Shown: piece after piece, positions 1-9,517 of the stretch
Layout: the number at the start of each line of letters is the position of its first letter
How positions within the stretch are numbered: the stretch's first letter is position 1
From: Gemella massiliensis
GTDB lineage: Bacteria; Bacillota; Bacilli; Staphylococcales; Gemellaceae
Direction of reading: 5' to 3'
Length of the DNA: 64,000 bases
Assembly: GCF_900120125.1 (NCBI RefSeq)
Contig: NZ_LT635545.1
Location: forward strand, 397,895-461,894
Made by a program: the position numbers and the translations under genes
Notes under the pieces: generated by a model
Told to the model about the DNA's origin: nothing
The model's input: the letters and a program-made list of their open reading frames with translations, nothing else
Databases searched by the model: none

Positions 1-640
1 GCTTGCATCTTTTACAGGTGTTTTTGTTTCAGGATCTTTTACTCCGTTTGCGTCCGCTGATTTTATTGTTTTGTCAGGAGTTATTGTTGCTGTTGAACCG
101 TCTGGGAATGTTACTGTTGTTGTTCCATCTTGTCCTACTTCTACTTTTGTTGCTGTAGGGTTCGCTTTCTTAACTGCTTCTTCGACTTTTACTTTTTCTT
201 CGTCTGTTAAGTTACTTGGATCTTTTACAGGTGTTACCTCAGGATCTTTAACGTTATTTGCATCTGCTGACTTAACTGTTTTATCAGGAGTTATTGTTGT
301 CGTACTTCCGTCTGGGAATGTTACTGTTGTTGTTCCGTCTTGTCCTACCTCTACTTTTGTTGCTGTAGGGTTCGCTTTCTTAACTGCTTCTTCGACTTTT
401 GCTTTTTCCTCATCTGTTAAGTTGCTTGCATCTTTTACAGGTGTTTTTGTTTCAGGATCTTTAACGTTATTTGCATCTGCAGGTTTTACCGTATTGGTTA
501 ATTTAAGCGGTTGTTTTGCGTCTGAACCCGCTCCTTTATGGTTATATGTTACATCTCCGTTAGCTTCCACTTCTATATCAGCTTCTTCCATTCCCGGATT
601 TGCTTTTTTAACTTCTTCTTTTACTTTGGCTTTTTCTTCG
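1..640 (-). repeat. in-gene tandem repeats of 213 and 210 bp
   Basis: The same segment recurs at about 8, 221 and 431 (measured at TCTTTTACAG), giving spacings of 213 and 210 bp. The 3-bp difference keeps frame. Each unit encodes a 70- or 71-residue module with LTDEEKAKVEEAVKK and FPDGST. More copies probably lie beyond the left edge. Such arrays change length by recombination between units. Confidence 0.85.
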
Positions 641-3561
641 TCCGTCAAACTACTTGGATTTTTAACAGGTACTTTAGTTGTTATAGGATTTAAGCCAGCA
701 TAGCCACTTACTTCTTGTGACGGTCTTGTTCCTTTCGGCATTGTATTATCTTTATTTTCCGCTCTTGTTACAACTCTGTCGCCTGCTGCAAATGTTTCTC
801 CGGTCGGTAATGTTAATTTAATACTTCCGTCTGCTTGTTCTTCTACCGTCACATTTGCTTGATTTGATACTACTTTGTATTTTCCGTCTGCTTGTTTTTC
901 CAGTTTAGCTTCTTTTCCTTTTACACCTAAGAAAATTAAGTCCGGTTTGTCTTCAGGTGTAATTGTTACGCTTGTGTCACCATGTTTAAATTCTTTTATT
1001 TTTACTTCTTTTGGTGCTTCTACCGGTTTTTTAGCTTGGGCTTTAGCCACTTCTGATGGGTCACTGTTACCGTTTGTTGCTGTTGCACTTACTTCTGTAT
1101 TATCTTTCACCACATTTGCCGATAATGTTACTTTTCCGGTTGTTTCGTCAACTGTTACTCCTGCCGGCGTTGTTCCTTCTGCTTTCCATTTTCCGTCAGC
1201 ACCTTTTTTAACGATTACTGTTTGTGATGCTCCATTTTCATCTGTATATTTTACTTCTGTTTTGTCTGCATCACCTTGTGGTGTCACCTCTACAACACCA
1301 TTATCTTTTGCTTCTACTTTTGGTGCAAGTGGCGTTTTTTGTTTAACTACAAATACTTTTTGTGCATCTAACTCATCTGTACTACCGTCATTATAAGTTA
1401 CAATTACTTTACTACCATCAACAGATAGTGTTACACTACCTATTTTATCTTTAAATGTACTATTGGCATTTTTTACAGCTTCTTCGATTTTAGTAATATC
1501 CGCTGTCGGTTCAGTTACAAGAATTGGTGTTGCCGGTGCTTTGGCATCGTATTTACTTGTTTGTTCTTTTACAATAAAACGAATATAACCATTTACTGAT
1601 GGTTTATTTTCATATGTTTTTGTTGTTTCATTCCCTGCTTCATCTTTTGCATATAAAAAGCGAGTAAATCCTGTACCTGCAGTGTATTTCCCTTTAGGCA
1701 CCTTACCTGTTACTGTGATTGATGCCGGATTAGCTACTGTTGCAGTTGTTTCTGTTGTTATTTTATCAGCTTTTAGATATAACGCATATTGGCTATTACC
1801 ATTCATTTGATCATCCCAAGAGCCGCTCACCGGTAATTTCAAACCAAATTGAACTAATTTCCCTGAGTTGTCTGTGGCTTTTAGTGTAATATTTGTTTCT
1901 TCAGTAGCGTATACGTAAATTTCTTTTAATGTTGGGTTATCATAAGGTATTTGAAGTTCCGGTACTATAGTTTCTTTATTACTTTTTGCTGTTTCAGTTT
2001 GTGTAGCTTTGTCACTGTCTCCCTTTGTTGCATCAGCTGTTACTTGTGAATTGTCTTTTACCGCTTCTTTAGGTAATGTTACTTTTCCGGTTGCTTCGTC
2101 AACTGTTACTCCTGTCGGTGTTGTTCCTTCAACTTTCCATTTATTATCTGAACCTTTTTTAACAGTTATTGTTCGTGGTTGGTTATTTTCATCTGTATAT
2201 TTTATTTCTACCTTATCAGTATCTCCTTGTGGAGTAATTTCCACACTTCCGTCATCATTTGCCGCTACTTGTGGTACGGGCGGAGTAGGCGTTTTCTTAA
2301 CTTCTACTGTAATTGTAACTGTTGATGCCTTACCTTGGCTGTCAATCGCTTTATAAACAACACTATAACTTCCAAGTTTGTTTGTATCAACTGTTTTTGT
2401 ATTTACATCACCATTAACAGATACCACCTCTGCATGAACAGGTGTTCCTATTGTAGCATTTGCATTATCTTCTTTATCAGCAACAGTTATAAGTGACATT
2501 AAATCTAAAGAAGTACCTTTAACAACTTCTTTTTTATTTCCTGTTACTTTTGAAGTAATAGTCGGCGCTTCATTTACAACATTAATTTTCTTCCAGCCAT
2601 CAAGACTCGAATAACCGTTTTCTACGGCATTTGATGTAGAAGATGCGCCATTAGTACCTTCTTTTATTTTTTGTTTCATTTCGAGAACAACTGTATCATA
2701 AAAACCATCTGAGCTATATGATTTTACTTTCCCTTTTGACTCATCAACAGAAACCCAAGGCGAATTTAAAGAATCTCGTTTAAAACCAAGTTGACTATCT
2801 ACGTTAGCATCATTTTTATATTGGAAATAACCCATACCAACGTCATGCGGTACTTTTACAGTAACTTCCTTTTGTCCGGCAATTAAACTTTTGCTATCAG
2901 CTGATAAAGATGATGCTTCAACATTTGAATGACCGATAGAAACAAATACATTCACTTCTGTACTTTCTACACCATTAAGCGTTTGTGTAACAGTTATTCC
3001 ATCTTTATCAGTAAGGGTAGCTCCATCTCCGGCATTATTATTTAAACCTTGCGTAAGTTTAACAACCCATTTCCCTGAATTATCTACTTTTGCATTATAA
3101 ACAACATGTCCCTTAATTTTAACATTAATAGTAGCTCCAGGCTTACCTGTCCCCGTTAATTCTCTATCGGTTGAGGCTACTGTTGCTATTTTAATATTTA
3201 TTGATGTGTTAGAATAAGTAGTATTTACAGTTGGAGCGGGAGTTACTTGTCCATTTAAAAGATAATTCACACCACCTGCATTGTTACCGGTATGAGTTGT
3301 CCCGTTAGATTCTCCGGATTTAATACTTCTACTTCCCTCTCCTACATTTTCTACTTTCTTCTCAGAACTTAACGACTTTGTTGATGTTTCGGCTGAAACC
3401 GTATCTACCTTAGCTGTATCCTTCGCCAAAGCTGCTGAAGACGATTGAGTTGCTAAAGCACCTACTCCGGACGTGAGAACAAGCGAACAGCTAAATAGGA
3501 TATTTTTCCCCTTTTTGATCATTCGCCAATTTTTTTGTGTAGCATTCTTTTTATTAAACAT
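1..3561 (-). CDS. giant repeat-rich cell-surface protein, partial (C-terminus outside window)
   Basis: The reading frame starts at ATG 3561-3559 behind an AAGGAGG site and stays open for 1187 codons to the window edge, so the C-terminal part, presumably with an LPXTG anchor, is missing. The N-terminus (MFNKKNATQKNWRMIKKG, then a hydrophobic stretch ending near GALA) looks like an export signal of a wall-anchored protein. After a Ser/Thr-rich linker come Ig-like modules, two of them close copies of each other (each with PQGD..KVEIKYTDEN-type segments, near 1100-1400 and 2010-2300). Nearest the edge are about three 70/71-residue repeats with LTDEEKAKVEEAVKKANP and VTFPDGST, resembling Rib/alpha-type and YPDG-type repeats. 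Likely role: adhesin or surface-projecting stalk; the ligand is unknown. It is transcribed alone from a promoter at about 3700. Many positive-frame ORFs over it are shadows. Confidence 0.88.
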   Translation of the reverse strand, partial: MFNKKNATQKNWRMIKKGKNILFSCSLVLTSGVGALATQSSSAALAKDTAKVDTVSAETSTKSLSSEKKVENVGEGSRSIKSGESNGTTHTGNNAGGVNYLLNGQVTPAPTVNTTYSNTSINIKIATVASTDRELTGTGKPGATINVKIKGHVVYNAKVDNSGKWVVKLTQGLNNNAGDGATLTDKDGITVTQTLNGVESTEVNVFVSIGHSNVEASSLSADSKSLIAGQKEVTVKVPHDVGMGYFQYKNDANVDSQLGFKRDSLNSPWVSVDESKGKVKSYSSDGFYDTVVLEMKQKIKEGTNGASSTSNAVENGYSSLDGWKKINVVNEAPTITSKVTGNKKEVVKGTSLDLMSLITVADKEDNANATIGTPVHAEVVSVNGDVNTKTVDTNKLGSYSVVYKAIDSQGKASTVTITVEVKKTPTPPVPQVAANDDGSVEITPQGDTDKVEIKYTDENNQPRTITVKKGSDNKWKVEGTTPTGVTVDEATGKVTLPKEAVKDNSQVTADATKGDSDKATQTETAKSNKETIVPELQIPYDNPTLKEIYVYATEETNITLKATDNSGKLVQFGLKLPVSGSWDDQMNGNSQYALYLKADKITTETTATVANPASITVTGKVPKGKYTAGTGFTRFLYAKDEAGNETTKTYENKPSVNGYIRFIVKEQTSKYDAKAPATPILVTEPTADITKIEEAVKNANSTFKDKIGSVTLSVDGSKVIVTYNDGSTDELDAQKVFVVKQKTPLAPKVEAKDNGVVEVTPQGDADKTEVKYTDENGASQTVIVKKGADGKWKAEGTTPAGVTVDETTGKVTLSANVVKDNTEVSATATNGNSDPSEVAKAQAKKPVEAPKEVKIKEFKHGDTSVTITPEDKPDLIFLGVKGKEAKLEKQADGKYKVVSNQANVTVEEQADGSIKLTLPTGETFAAGDRVVTRAENKDNTMPKGTRPSQEVSGYAGLNPITTKVPVKNPSSLTDEEKAKVKEEVKKANPGMEEADIEVEANGDVTYNHKGAGSDAKQPLKLTNTVKPADANNVKDPETKTPVKDASNLTDEEKAKVEEAVKKANPTATKVEVGQDGTTTVTFPDGSTTTITPDKTVKSADANNVKDPEVTPVKDPSNLTDEEKVKVEEAVKKANPTATKVEVGQDGTTTVTFPDGSTATITPDKTIKSADANGVKDPETKTPVKDAS

Positions 3562-3680
3562 AATATTCCTCCTTAACATTTATAACACTTTTATAACACA
3601 CAATTTTATAGTTCTATATATTTCTTATTTTTGCATATTATTTATTATTTTTTAAGTATACATAATTACGCTATATGTAT

Positions 3681-3710
3681 ATACTACTATTAATATATTT
3701 GATCTGTCAA
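3681..3710 (-). promoter_or_regulatory. putative promoter of the giant surface protein
   Basis: On the minus strand TTGACA (3710-3705) is followed after 18 bp by TAGTAT (3686-3681). The distance to the start codon is about 120 bp. The -35 is consensus and the -10 matches 4 of 6 bases. The rest of the 3562-4085 gap is very AT-rich and I see no gene in it. Confidence 0.5.
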
Positions 3711-4082
3711 GCAAAAACCTTATTGTTTCCTTAATATTTTTTGTTTTTTATGTAACTGATAATGAAAAAACTTACAGAAAATATTTTAGTTTTCCAGCGT
3801 AATTAAACGTTTTTTTGTAAATTTAATAATTATTTATTATTACCGCTTTAAATACTCTTTTTTGTATTTTTTGTTGAACTTTTATAGTTTTCTATCTAAA
3901 TTATAGATATTGTCACTTTTTTCTCTTTAATTTATACCTTTACCATATATTTTTATAGTTTTTTAGCACATTTTATTGCAATTCTTCTATTATAACTTAC
4001 AATTTATCACATAGTGCTATTACATTGAAAATCACATTAAATAATTTTCGATTTTCTTTTTTTAATTAAATTCTATAAAAAT

Positions 4083-4138
4083 AAAAAACCTCTAAATCAT
4101 CTAAACTTTTATACTTTAGAGCTGATTTAAAGGTTTTC
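4083..4138 (-). terminator. terminator of leuS-khpA
   Basis: Interrupted inverted repeat (AAAACCT, TAAATCA and CTAAA against TTTAG, TGATTTA and AGGTTTT) just after khpA. On the minus strand it is followed by a TTTTTTATTTTTAT tract. The hairpin is symmetric enough that it may also stop traffic from the other side. Confidence 0.8.
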
Positions 4139-4150
4139 TAACTTATGCTT

Positions 4151-4375
4151 TTACTCCACTAAATCTAAATATACTTTTTTGCTAAATGTCGTTGAATTTA
4201 GTACAGTACGAATCGCATTAATGACCATACCTTTTTTACCGATAACACGTCCGCAGTCTTCGGGGTGAACGGTTAAAATATAATGTTCACGTGCATTTTT
4301 TACCAATTTTTCTATTTTGATTTCATCTTTATGTGCAACTATTTCACTGACAATATTATAAATTAATTCTTCCAT
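4151..4375 (-). CDS. khpA: KH-domain RNA-binding protein KhpA
   Basis: A 74-residue protein made of a single KH domain with the RNA-contacting GxxG loop (GKKG, residues 46-49, within GRVIGKKG). In Gram-positive cocci KhpA pairs with KhpB/EloR and binds many transcripts, affecting cell division and elongation. That is family knowledge, not visible here. It starts 10 bp after the leuS stop and ends just before a strong terminator, so it should be co-transcribed with leuS. In many relatives khpA follows rpsP; the leuS linkage here is a different arrangement. The length is normal for the family and nothing looks broken. Confidence 0.9.
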   Translation of the reverse strand: MEELIYNIVSEIVAHKDEIKIEKLVKNAREHYILTVHPEDCGRVIGKKGMVINAIRTVLNSTTFSKKVYLDLVE

Positions 4376-4385
4376 GTTATTCTCC

Positions 4386-6815
4386 TTATTTTGCTACTAT
4401 ATTGACTAATCTACCCGGGACAACAATTACTTTAATAATATTTTTACCTGCTAACAGTTTTTTAACTTCAGCATTTTCCAATACTGTTTGTTCTAATTCG
4501 GCAGATGTTAAATCTTTTTTAACTCCTAATTTAGTTTTTACTTTACCCATTAATTGCACAACGATTTCTACATTATCACTAACCAATTTGCTATCATCAA
4601 ATGTCGGCCACGAGATATATGATATTGATTTATTGTTTCCGTAAATAGACCACATTTCTTCTGCTAAATGAGGGGCAAACGGTGCTAATAATTGGATAAA
4701 ACCTAACGCATATTTACGTGGAATATACTCCGCTTTGTAACAATCATTAACAAAAACCATAAGTTGAGAAATGGCTGTATTGAATTGCATTGTTTCTATA
4801 TCTTCTGATACTTTTTTCACAGTGTAGTTATAACTTATTTCCAACTTAGAATTATCCTTGTCTTTAACTTTGTTATTTACCATACCGGTTTCTTCGTCAA
4901 CAAACAGACGATATACTCTATCCAAGAAACGGCGTGATCCGTCAAGTCCATTTTCACTCCAAGCGATAGAGGCATCTAACGGCCCCATAAACATTTCATA
5001 AACACGCAATGTATCTGCTCCATGAGAGATAATAATATCATCGGGATTAACAACGTTTCCTTTTGATTTTGACATTTTTTCCGGACGTCCGTCTTTTCCT
5101 TCCGCTAAAATCATACCTTGGTTAAATAGTTTTTGGAACGGTTCACGAGTCGGAACTAAGCCTAAATCATAAAGCACTTTATGCCAAAAACGTGCGTACA
5201 GCAGATGTAAGACAGCATGCTCAGCTCCCCCGATATATACATCAACAGGTAACCAGTATTTCAATTTTTCAGGATCTGCAAACATTTCATCATTATGCGG
5301 ATCAATATATCGCAAGTAGTACCAACATGAGCCTGCCCATTGCGGCATTGTATTTGTTTCACGTTTTCCTTTTTTACCGGTTTTAGAATCTACAACATTT
5401 AACCAATCTTCAATATTCGCCAGCGGTGATTCTCCCGTCCCTGATGGTTTTATATTATCGGTTTCCGGTAGTAATAACGGCAGTTCGCTATCCGGCACGG
5501 TTGTCATAGTGCCATCTTCCCAATGGATAATCGGAATAGGTTCTCCCCAATAACGCTGTCTTGAAAACAACCAATCACGAAGTTTATATGTTACCTTGCT
5601 GCGTCCAACTCCGTTATTTTCCAAAAATTCTATTACTTTTACTTTAGCATCTTCATTATTTAAACCATTGATAAAATCTGAATTGATATGCTTACCGTCA
5701 CCGTAAAACGGTACAACCACCTCACCGCTATCTTTAATAACAGCCTTTATAGGTAAGTTGAATTTTGTAGCAAATTCGTAATCACGTTCATCATGTGCAG
5801 GTACCGCCATTACAGCACCGGTACCATATGAAACAAGCACATAATCTGCTATCCAGATTGGTAATTTTTCATTATTTACCGGATTAATTGCGTATGCTCC
5901 GGTGAAAACCCCGGTTTTATCTTTATTAAGATCTGTTCTGTCCAAATCCGATTTGTGCTTAACAATATCTAAGTATTCATCTACAACAAAACGCTGTTCG
6001 GCAGTTACAATTTTTTCCACTAATTTATGCTCGGGGGCAAGTACACAATAAGACGCTCCGAACAAAGTATCCGCACGTGTTGTAAATACTGTAAAACTTT
6101 CTTCCGTTTTATCGATTTTAAAATCAATCTCCGCTCCGACAGATTTCCCAATCCAGTTGCGTTGCATTGCTTTTAAACTCTCCGGCCAATCAAGAATATC
6201 AAGATCAGCTAATAGTTGTTCAGCATATTCGGTAATTTTTAGAACCCATTGACGCATAGGTCGACGTTCTACCGGATGCCCACCACGTTCCGATTTCCCG
6301 TCAATTACCTCTTCGTTTGACAACACCGTTCCCAAAGCCGGACACCAGTTGACAGGTACTTCGTCAACATACGCCAAACCTTTTTCATATAATTTTTTAA
6401 AAATCCACTGTGTCCATTTATAATATTTCGGATCTGTTGTGTTAACCTCACGATCCCAGTCGTAAGAAAATCCTAATTCTTTAATTTGGCGACGGAATGT
6501 ATCAATATTTTTTTTTGTGAAATCTCTCGGATCATTTCCGGTATCGAGCGCATATTGTTCAGCCGGTAAACCGAAAGCATCCCACCCCATCGGGTGTAAG
6601 ACGTTATAGCCGTTTGCTCGTTTATAACGGCTTAATATATCTGTCGCCGTATATCCTTCCGGATGTCCAACATGTAACCCTGCTCCCGACGGATAAGGGA
6701 ACATATCCAATGCAAAAAATTTTTCTTTACTATGATTTTCTAATGTTTTAAATGTTTTATTTTCTTCCCAATATTTTTGCCATTTCTTTTCTATAACTCT
6801 ATGATTATATACCAT
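4386..6815 (-). CDS. leuS: leucyl-tRNA synthetase
   Basis: A class I aminoacyl-tRNA synthetase charging tRNA-Leu in the cytoplasm. The HIGH motif is seen as HVGH at residues 48-51 after FPYPSGAGL, and KMSKS as KMSKSKGNV near residue 575. The large CP1 editing insertion lies between them. I place the start at ATG 6815, giving 809 residues. A GTG 15 bp upstream would be only 1 base from the AAGGAG site at 6831-6836, whereas the ATG is 14 bases away. The upstream 240 bp hold no clear T-box (no AGGGTGG-ACCGCG), although leuS is often T-box controlled in Bacillota. First gene of a two-gene operon with khpA. Confidence 0.97.
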   Translation of the reverse strand: MVYNHRVIEKKWQKYWEENKTFKTLENHSKEKFFALDMFPYPSGAGLHVGHPEGYTATDILSRYKRANGYNVLHPMGWDAFGLPAEQYALDTGNDPRDFTKKNIDTFRRQIKELGFSYDWDREVNTTDPKYYKWTQWIFKKLYEKGLAYVDEVPVNWCPALGTVLSNEEVIDGKSERGGHPVERRPMRQWVLKITEYAEQLLADLDILDWPESLKAMQRNWIGKSVGAEIDFKIDKTEESFTVFTTRADTLFGASYCVLAPEHKLVEKIVTAEQRFVVDEYLDIVKHKSDLDRTDLNKDKTGVFTGAYAINPVNNEKLPIWIADYVLVSYGTGAVMAVPAHDERDYEFATKFNLPIKAVIKDSGEVVVPFYGDGKHINSDFINGLNNEDAKVKVIEFLENNGVGRSKVTYKLRDWLFSRQRYWGEPIPIIHWEDGTMTTVPDSELPLLLPETDNIKPSGTGESPLANIEDWLNVVDSKTGKKGKRETNTMPQWAGSCWYYLRYIDPHNDEMFADPEKLKYWLPVDVYIGGAEHAVLHLLYARFWHKVLYDLGLVPTREPFQKLFNQGMILAEGKDGRPEKMSKSKGNVVNPDDIIISHGADTLRVYEMFMGPLDASIAWSENGLDGSRRFLDRVYRLFVDEETGMVNNKVKDKDNSKLEISYNYTVKKVSEDIETMQFNTAISQLMVFVNDCYKAEYIPRKYALGFIQLLAPFAPHLAEEMWSIYGNNKSISYISWPTFDDSKLVSDNVEIVVQLMGKVKTKLGVKKDLTSAELEQTVLENAEVKKLLAGKNIIKVIVVPGRLVNIVAK

Positions 6816-7055
6816 ATTATTTAAGCACACTCCTTCGCTTCAAGTTGTCTATTGTCTAACTTATAGTATATCAATTTTAATGTCATTTAGCAACACCTTA
6901 CCGGTTTTCAAAATACAATTACATCAAATATTATACTGTTTTTTATTTGTTATATATATCTTTTTAACCTAATATCTTGATAATATTTTTGCAAAAAGGT
7001 TATTTGCTATTTATTGCACTAATTTTAATAATTTTTCATATAAAACAGTAATACC

Positions 7056-7075
7056 CGACCGGAATTTTCCGGTCG
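7056..7075 (-). terminator. terminator of the proximal oppA
   Basis: Perfect hairpin CGACCGGAA-TT-TTCCGGTCG, 28 bp after the oppA stop on the minus strand, then a weak T-rich tail. It separates the opp region from leuS. Confidence 0.8.
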
Positions 7076-7102
7076 AGCATTCACTTAATTATTTTCTAAC
7101 TG

Positions 7103-8905
7103 TTATTTTGCACCTTCGTTAGCGGTTAATTCCAACTCGTATAGTTTAAAATCACCTTTTTTAACTTTTTCTAAATCATAAGATTTAACACGTTTATTGA
7201 ACCAATAAATATTTGTGTTCCAACTTAATGGGAAGAATGGTAGTTCTTCTGCTACTTCCATATCAAACTTATTATATGCTTCTTTTAATTTATTATCATC
7301 AAACATTTCATCGGTTGCTTGTTTTTTGAAACTTTCTTCAAAAGCATCGGTAGTATAACGGTATAAGTTTAACGGTGCTTTTTTACCTAATAACTCTTGA
7401 CGGTTAGGATTTGTTCCGTATTCCCATCCGGCTTGGAAAATATCGATTGACGGATCATCTGCTTGAACACGAGAAGCGAAGTCTTTTGGTGACATTAATT
7501 TCCCGTCAACAAGTTTTACATCTAATCCAACATCTTTCCATGATTTAATAAATGTATCCGCTAATGCTTGGTCATAGTCAGCTCCGGTATTACGAATAGC
7601 AAAATTAAATGTTAATTTTTTGCCGTTTTTATCTTCACGTAATCCATCACCGTCGGTATCTTTATAACCTGCATCATCAAGTAATTTTTTAGCTTTTTCA
7701 ACATCTTTTTTAACGGCTGTTGCATTTTCATTTACCAATTTACCTACTGCCGGCGGATACATACCTGATCCTGTCGGTGTAAAACGAATACCTTTATAAA
7801 CTTTTTCATTGATTTGGTCACGGTCTACCGCATATAAGAATGCCTGACGTAAGTTTTTATCGGCTAATTTAGCATTCGGATCTACAACATTTTCTCCTTT
7901 TTCTTTGTCGAATTTACCTAGTTTAAATCCAACATATGTCATATCACGTGAAGTTTCTCCTAAAAATGTACCGTTTTTCAAATCTTTACTGTTTTCATAA
8001 ACAGCCGGCGTAGCAGCCAAATAGTCTATGTCTCCATTTTTAATTAGAGAACTTGCTTGTGACGGTGATACAACCTTAAATTCAATTTTATTTAATTTTA
8101 CTTTGTCTTTATTATAGAAGTGCGGGTTAGCTTCTGCAAGAATACTTTCTCCATTTACTTCTTTAGCAATATAGTAAGCACCATATGATAACGGTTTTTT
8201 GTTTAAGTCCGCTTCTGCAAATTTTGCAAAATCTTTAGAGGCTTCCGCTACTTGTTTTGCATTTAAGAAATCGGCGATAAATCCTTCTCCCCATAACAAT
8301 GATGGACGAATTTGAGTATACTTAATTACAATGGTCTTATCGTCTTTTACTTGCAAGCCTGAAATTGTTTTTGCACTACCTGAGTGATATTCTTTCATAC
8401 CTTCAATAAATTCAAAAGCATCATTATATCGGGTGTTTGTAGTGAATTTAGGATTACCCATAAGTTCGTATGAAGCAACAATATCTTTTGTTGTTAAATC
8501 TTCTCCGTTATTCCATTTAACTCCGTCATGAATAGTTAACGTTACTTCTTTTTTTTCTCTGTCTAAATGGAATTTAACCGCATCATCAGCATTATCTTGT
8601 TTAATACGTCCTTCTTTATCGACTGTAAAAGTTCCACCCATAACAGCATCATTAACATACATATCTTCTGCTTTATCTGCGAATATAGGATTCCAAAGTC
8701 CGGTTAACGGTTGTGGTGAAAGAATACCAAATTTTAATGTTGCATCTTTTACAGCCGAACCACCATTATCAAAACTTGATTTGAATTCAACTTTTGCTTT
8801 TGGTGAATTTTTACTTCCTGAATTGCTTGAACTTGAGCAACCGGCTAAAATCACCGAAAGCGCCATTGCCGAACTAAATACTTTTAAGAACTTACCTTTT
8901 TTCAT
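7103..8905 (-). CDS. oppA: oligopeptide ABC transporter substrate-binding lipoprotein (OppA paralogue 1)
   Basis: A 600-residue family-5 extracellular solute-binding protein. The signal peptide ends in a lipobox (VILAGC), so the mature protein would be lipid-modified at Cys23 and held on the outer face of the membrane to deliver peptides to OppBC. The family pattern of long alternating loops is present, with a DTDGDGLREDKNGKK segment in the second lobe. It is clearly paralogous to the next gene: same length, same lipobox position and near-identical blocks such as KKLTFNFAIRNTG. It has its own promoter and terminator. Two binding proteins for one permease usually differ in peptide range, which I infer here. 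Normal length, intact. Confidence 0.94.
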   Translation of the reverse strand: MKKGKFLKVFSSAMALSVILAGCSSSSNSGSKNSPKAKVEFKSSFDNGGSAVKDATLKFGILSPQPLTGLWNPIFADKAEDMYVNDAVMGGTFTVDKEGRIKQDNADDAVKFHLDREKKEVTLTIHDGVKWNNGEDLTTKDIVASYELMGNPKFTTNTRYNDAFEFIEGMKEYHSGSAKTISGLQVKDDKTIVIKYTQIRPSLLWGEGFIADFLNAKQVAEASKDFAKFAEADLNKKPLSYGAYYIAKEVNGESILAEANPHFYNKDKVKLNKIEFKVVSPSQASSLIKNGDIDYLAATPAVYENSKDLKNGTFLGETSRDMTYVGFKLGKFDKEKGENVVDPNAKLADKNLRQAFLYAVDRDQINEKVYKGIRFTPTGSGMYPPAVGKLVNENATAVKKDVEKAKKLLDDAGYKDTDGDGLREDKNGKKLTFNFAIRNTGADYDQALADTFIKSWKDVGLDVKLVDGKLMSPKDFASRVQADDPSIDIFQAGWEYGTNPNRQELLGKKAPLNLYRYTTDAFEESFKKQATDEMFDDNKLKEAYNKFDMEVAEELPFFPLSWNTNIYWFNKRVKSYDLEKVKKGDFKLYELELTANEGAK

Positions 8906-8955
8906 TTTATTCCCTCCATAAAATACAGTTGTTTATTTTCAGTTAATATGAGAAT

Positions 8956-8984
8956 ATTCTAACATCATTTTAATAATAAGTCAA
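8956..8984 (-). promoter_or_regulatory. promoter of OppA paralogue 1
   Basis: Minus strand TTGACT (8984-8979), 17-bp spacer, TAGAAT (8961-8956), about 50 bp before the start codon. Good sigma-A match, so this gene need not depend on read-through. Confidence 0.7.
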
Positions 8985-9305
8985 TATAATTATCTGAAAA
9001 TTTTATTTATATTTAAGTTTATTTAATTCAATAATTTGATAGAACACGTTCTGCAAAACTGCTTTTTTATTAAATAATATCAGCCGTTGTTTAAATATTA
9101 TAGCTCTACTTACTTTTCAATTTCTACAAATTCTTATTCTATATTTTTTTATTAAATTGGAGAAATTGATTTTTGCAATGTTATCTTTATTTTATATAGA
9201 AGAAACTTTATTATTTTCAAATCTGACAATTAGTCTTTTAAAATTATTAATACAATCGAAAAAATAGTTATCCAAATATAATTAACATTTATTTAGCAAA
9301 AAATC

Positions 9306-9500
9306 ATAAAAAAAGAGGGGCGACTTAAAAATCGTGATTTCGTTAAAAATCGATTTTGTAAGATCACCCCGCACAGTTCATTAGATTTTTGAAAAATTCT
9401 CTAAAGAGTATTCCTAAATCAATGAGTCTTTGCGTCTAACTGCCAATAAGATATTCTATTAGAATTTCCGCTTTTTAGGGCAGCCCTCTTTTTGTTTTTA
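9306..9500 (-). terminator. large structured 3' region after OppA paralogue 2, ending in a terminator
   Basis: Read on the minus strand, AAAAAGAGGG (near 9490) pairs with CCCCTCTTTTTTT (near 9315) across 170 bases. An inner hairpin, GGGGTGA-CTTACAAAATCG against CGATTTTTAAG-TCGCCCC (9317-9370), is one copy of the dispersed 50-bp repeat. The long spacing suggests a folded 3' UTR or processed RNA rather than a simple terminator. The remainder of 8906-9305 is AT-rich and empty apart from the paralogue 1 promoter. Confidence 0.6.
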
Positions 9501-9517
9501 ATAATAATTAGTATTTT

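Noticed and set aside
71-2356. Several long plus-strand ORFs rich in Ser, Thr, Val and Phe
   Set aside because: They are antisense shadows of the giant surface protein: no ribosome sites, low complexity, and the minus frame is clearly coding.
6836-7050. T-box leader for leuS
   Set aside because: The only candidate (GGTAAGGTGTTGC near 6895) does not match the AGGGTGGTACCGCG core and has no antiterminator/terminator pair.
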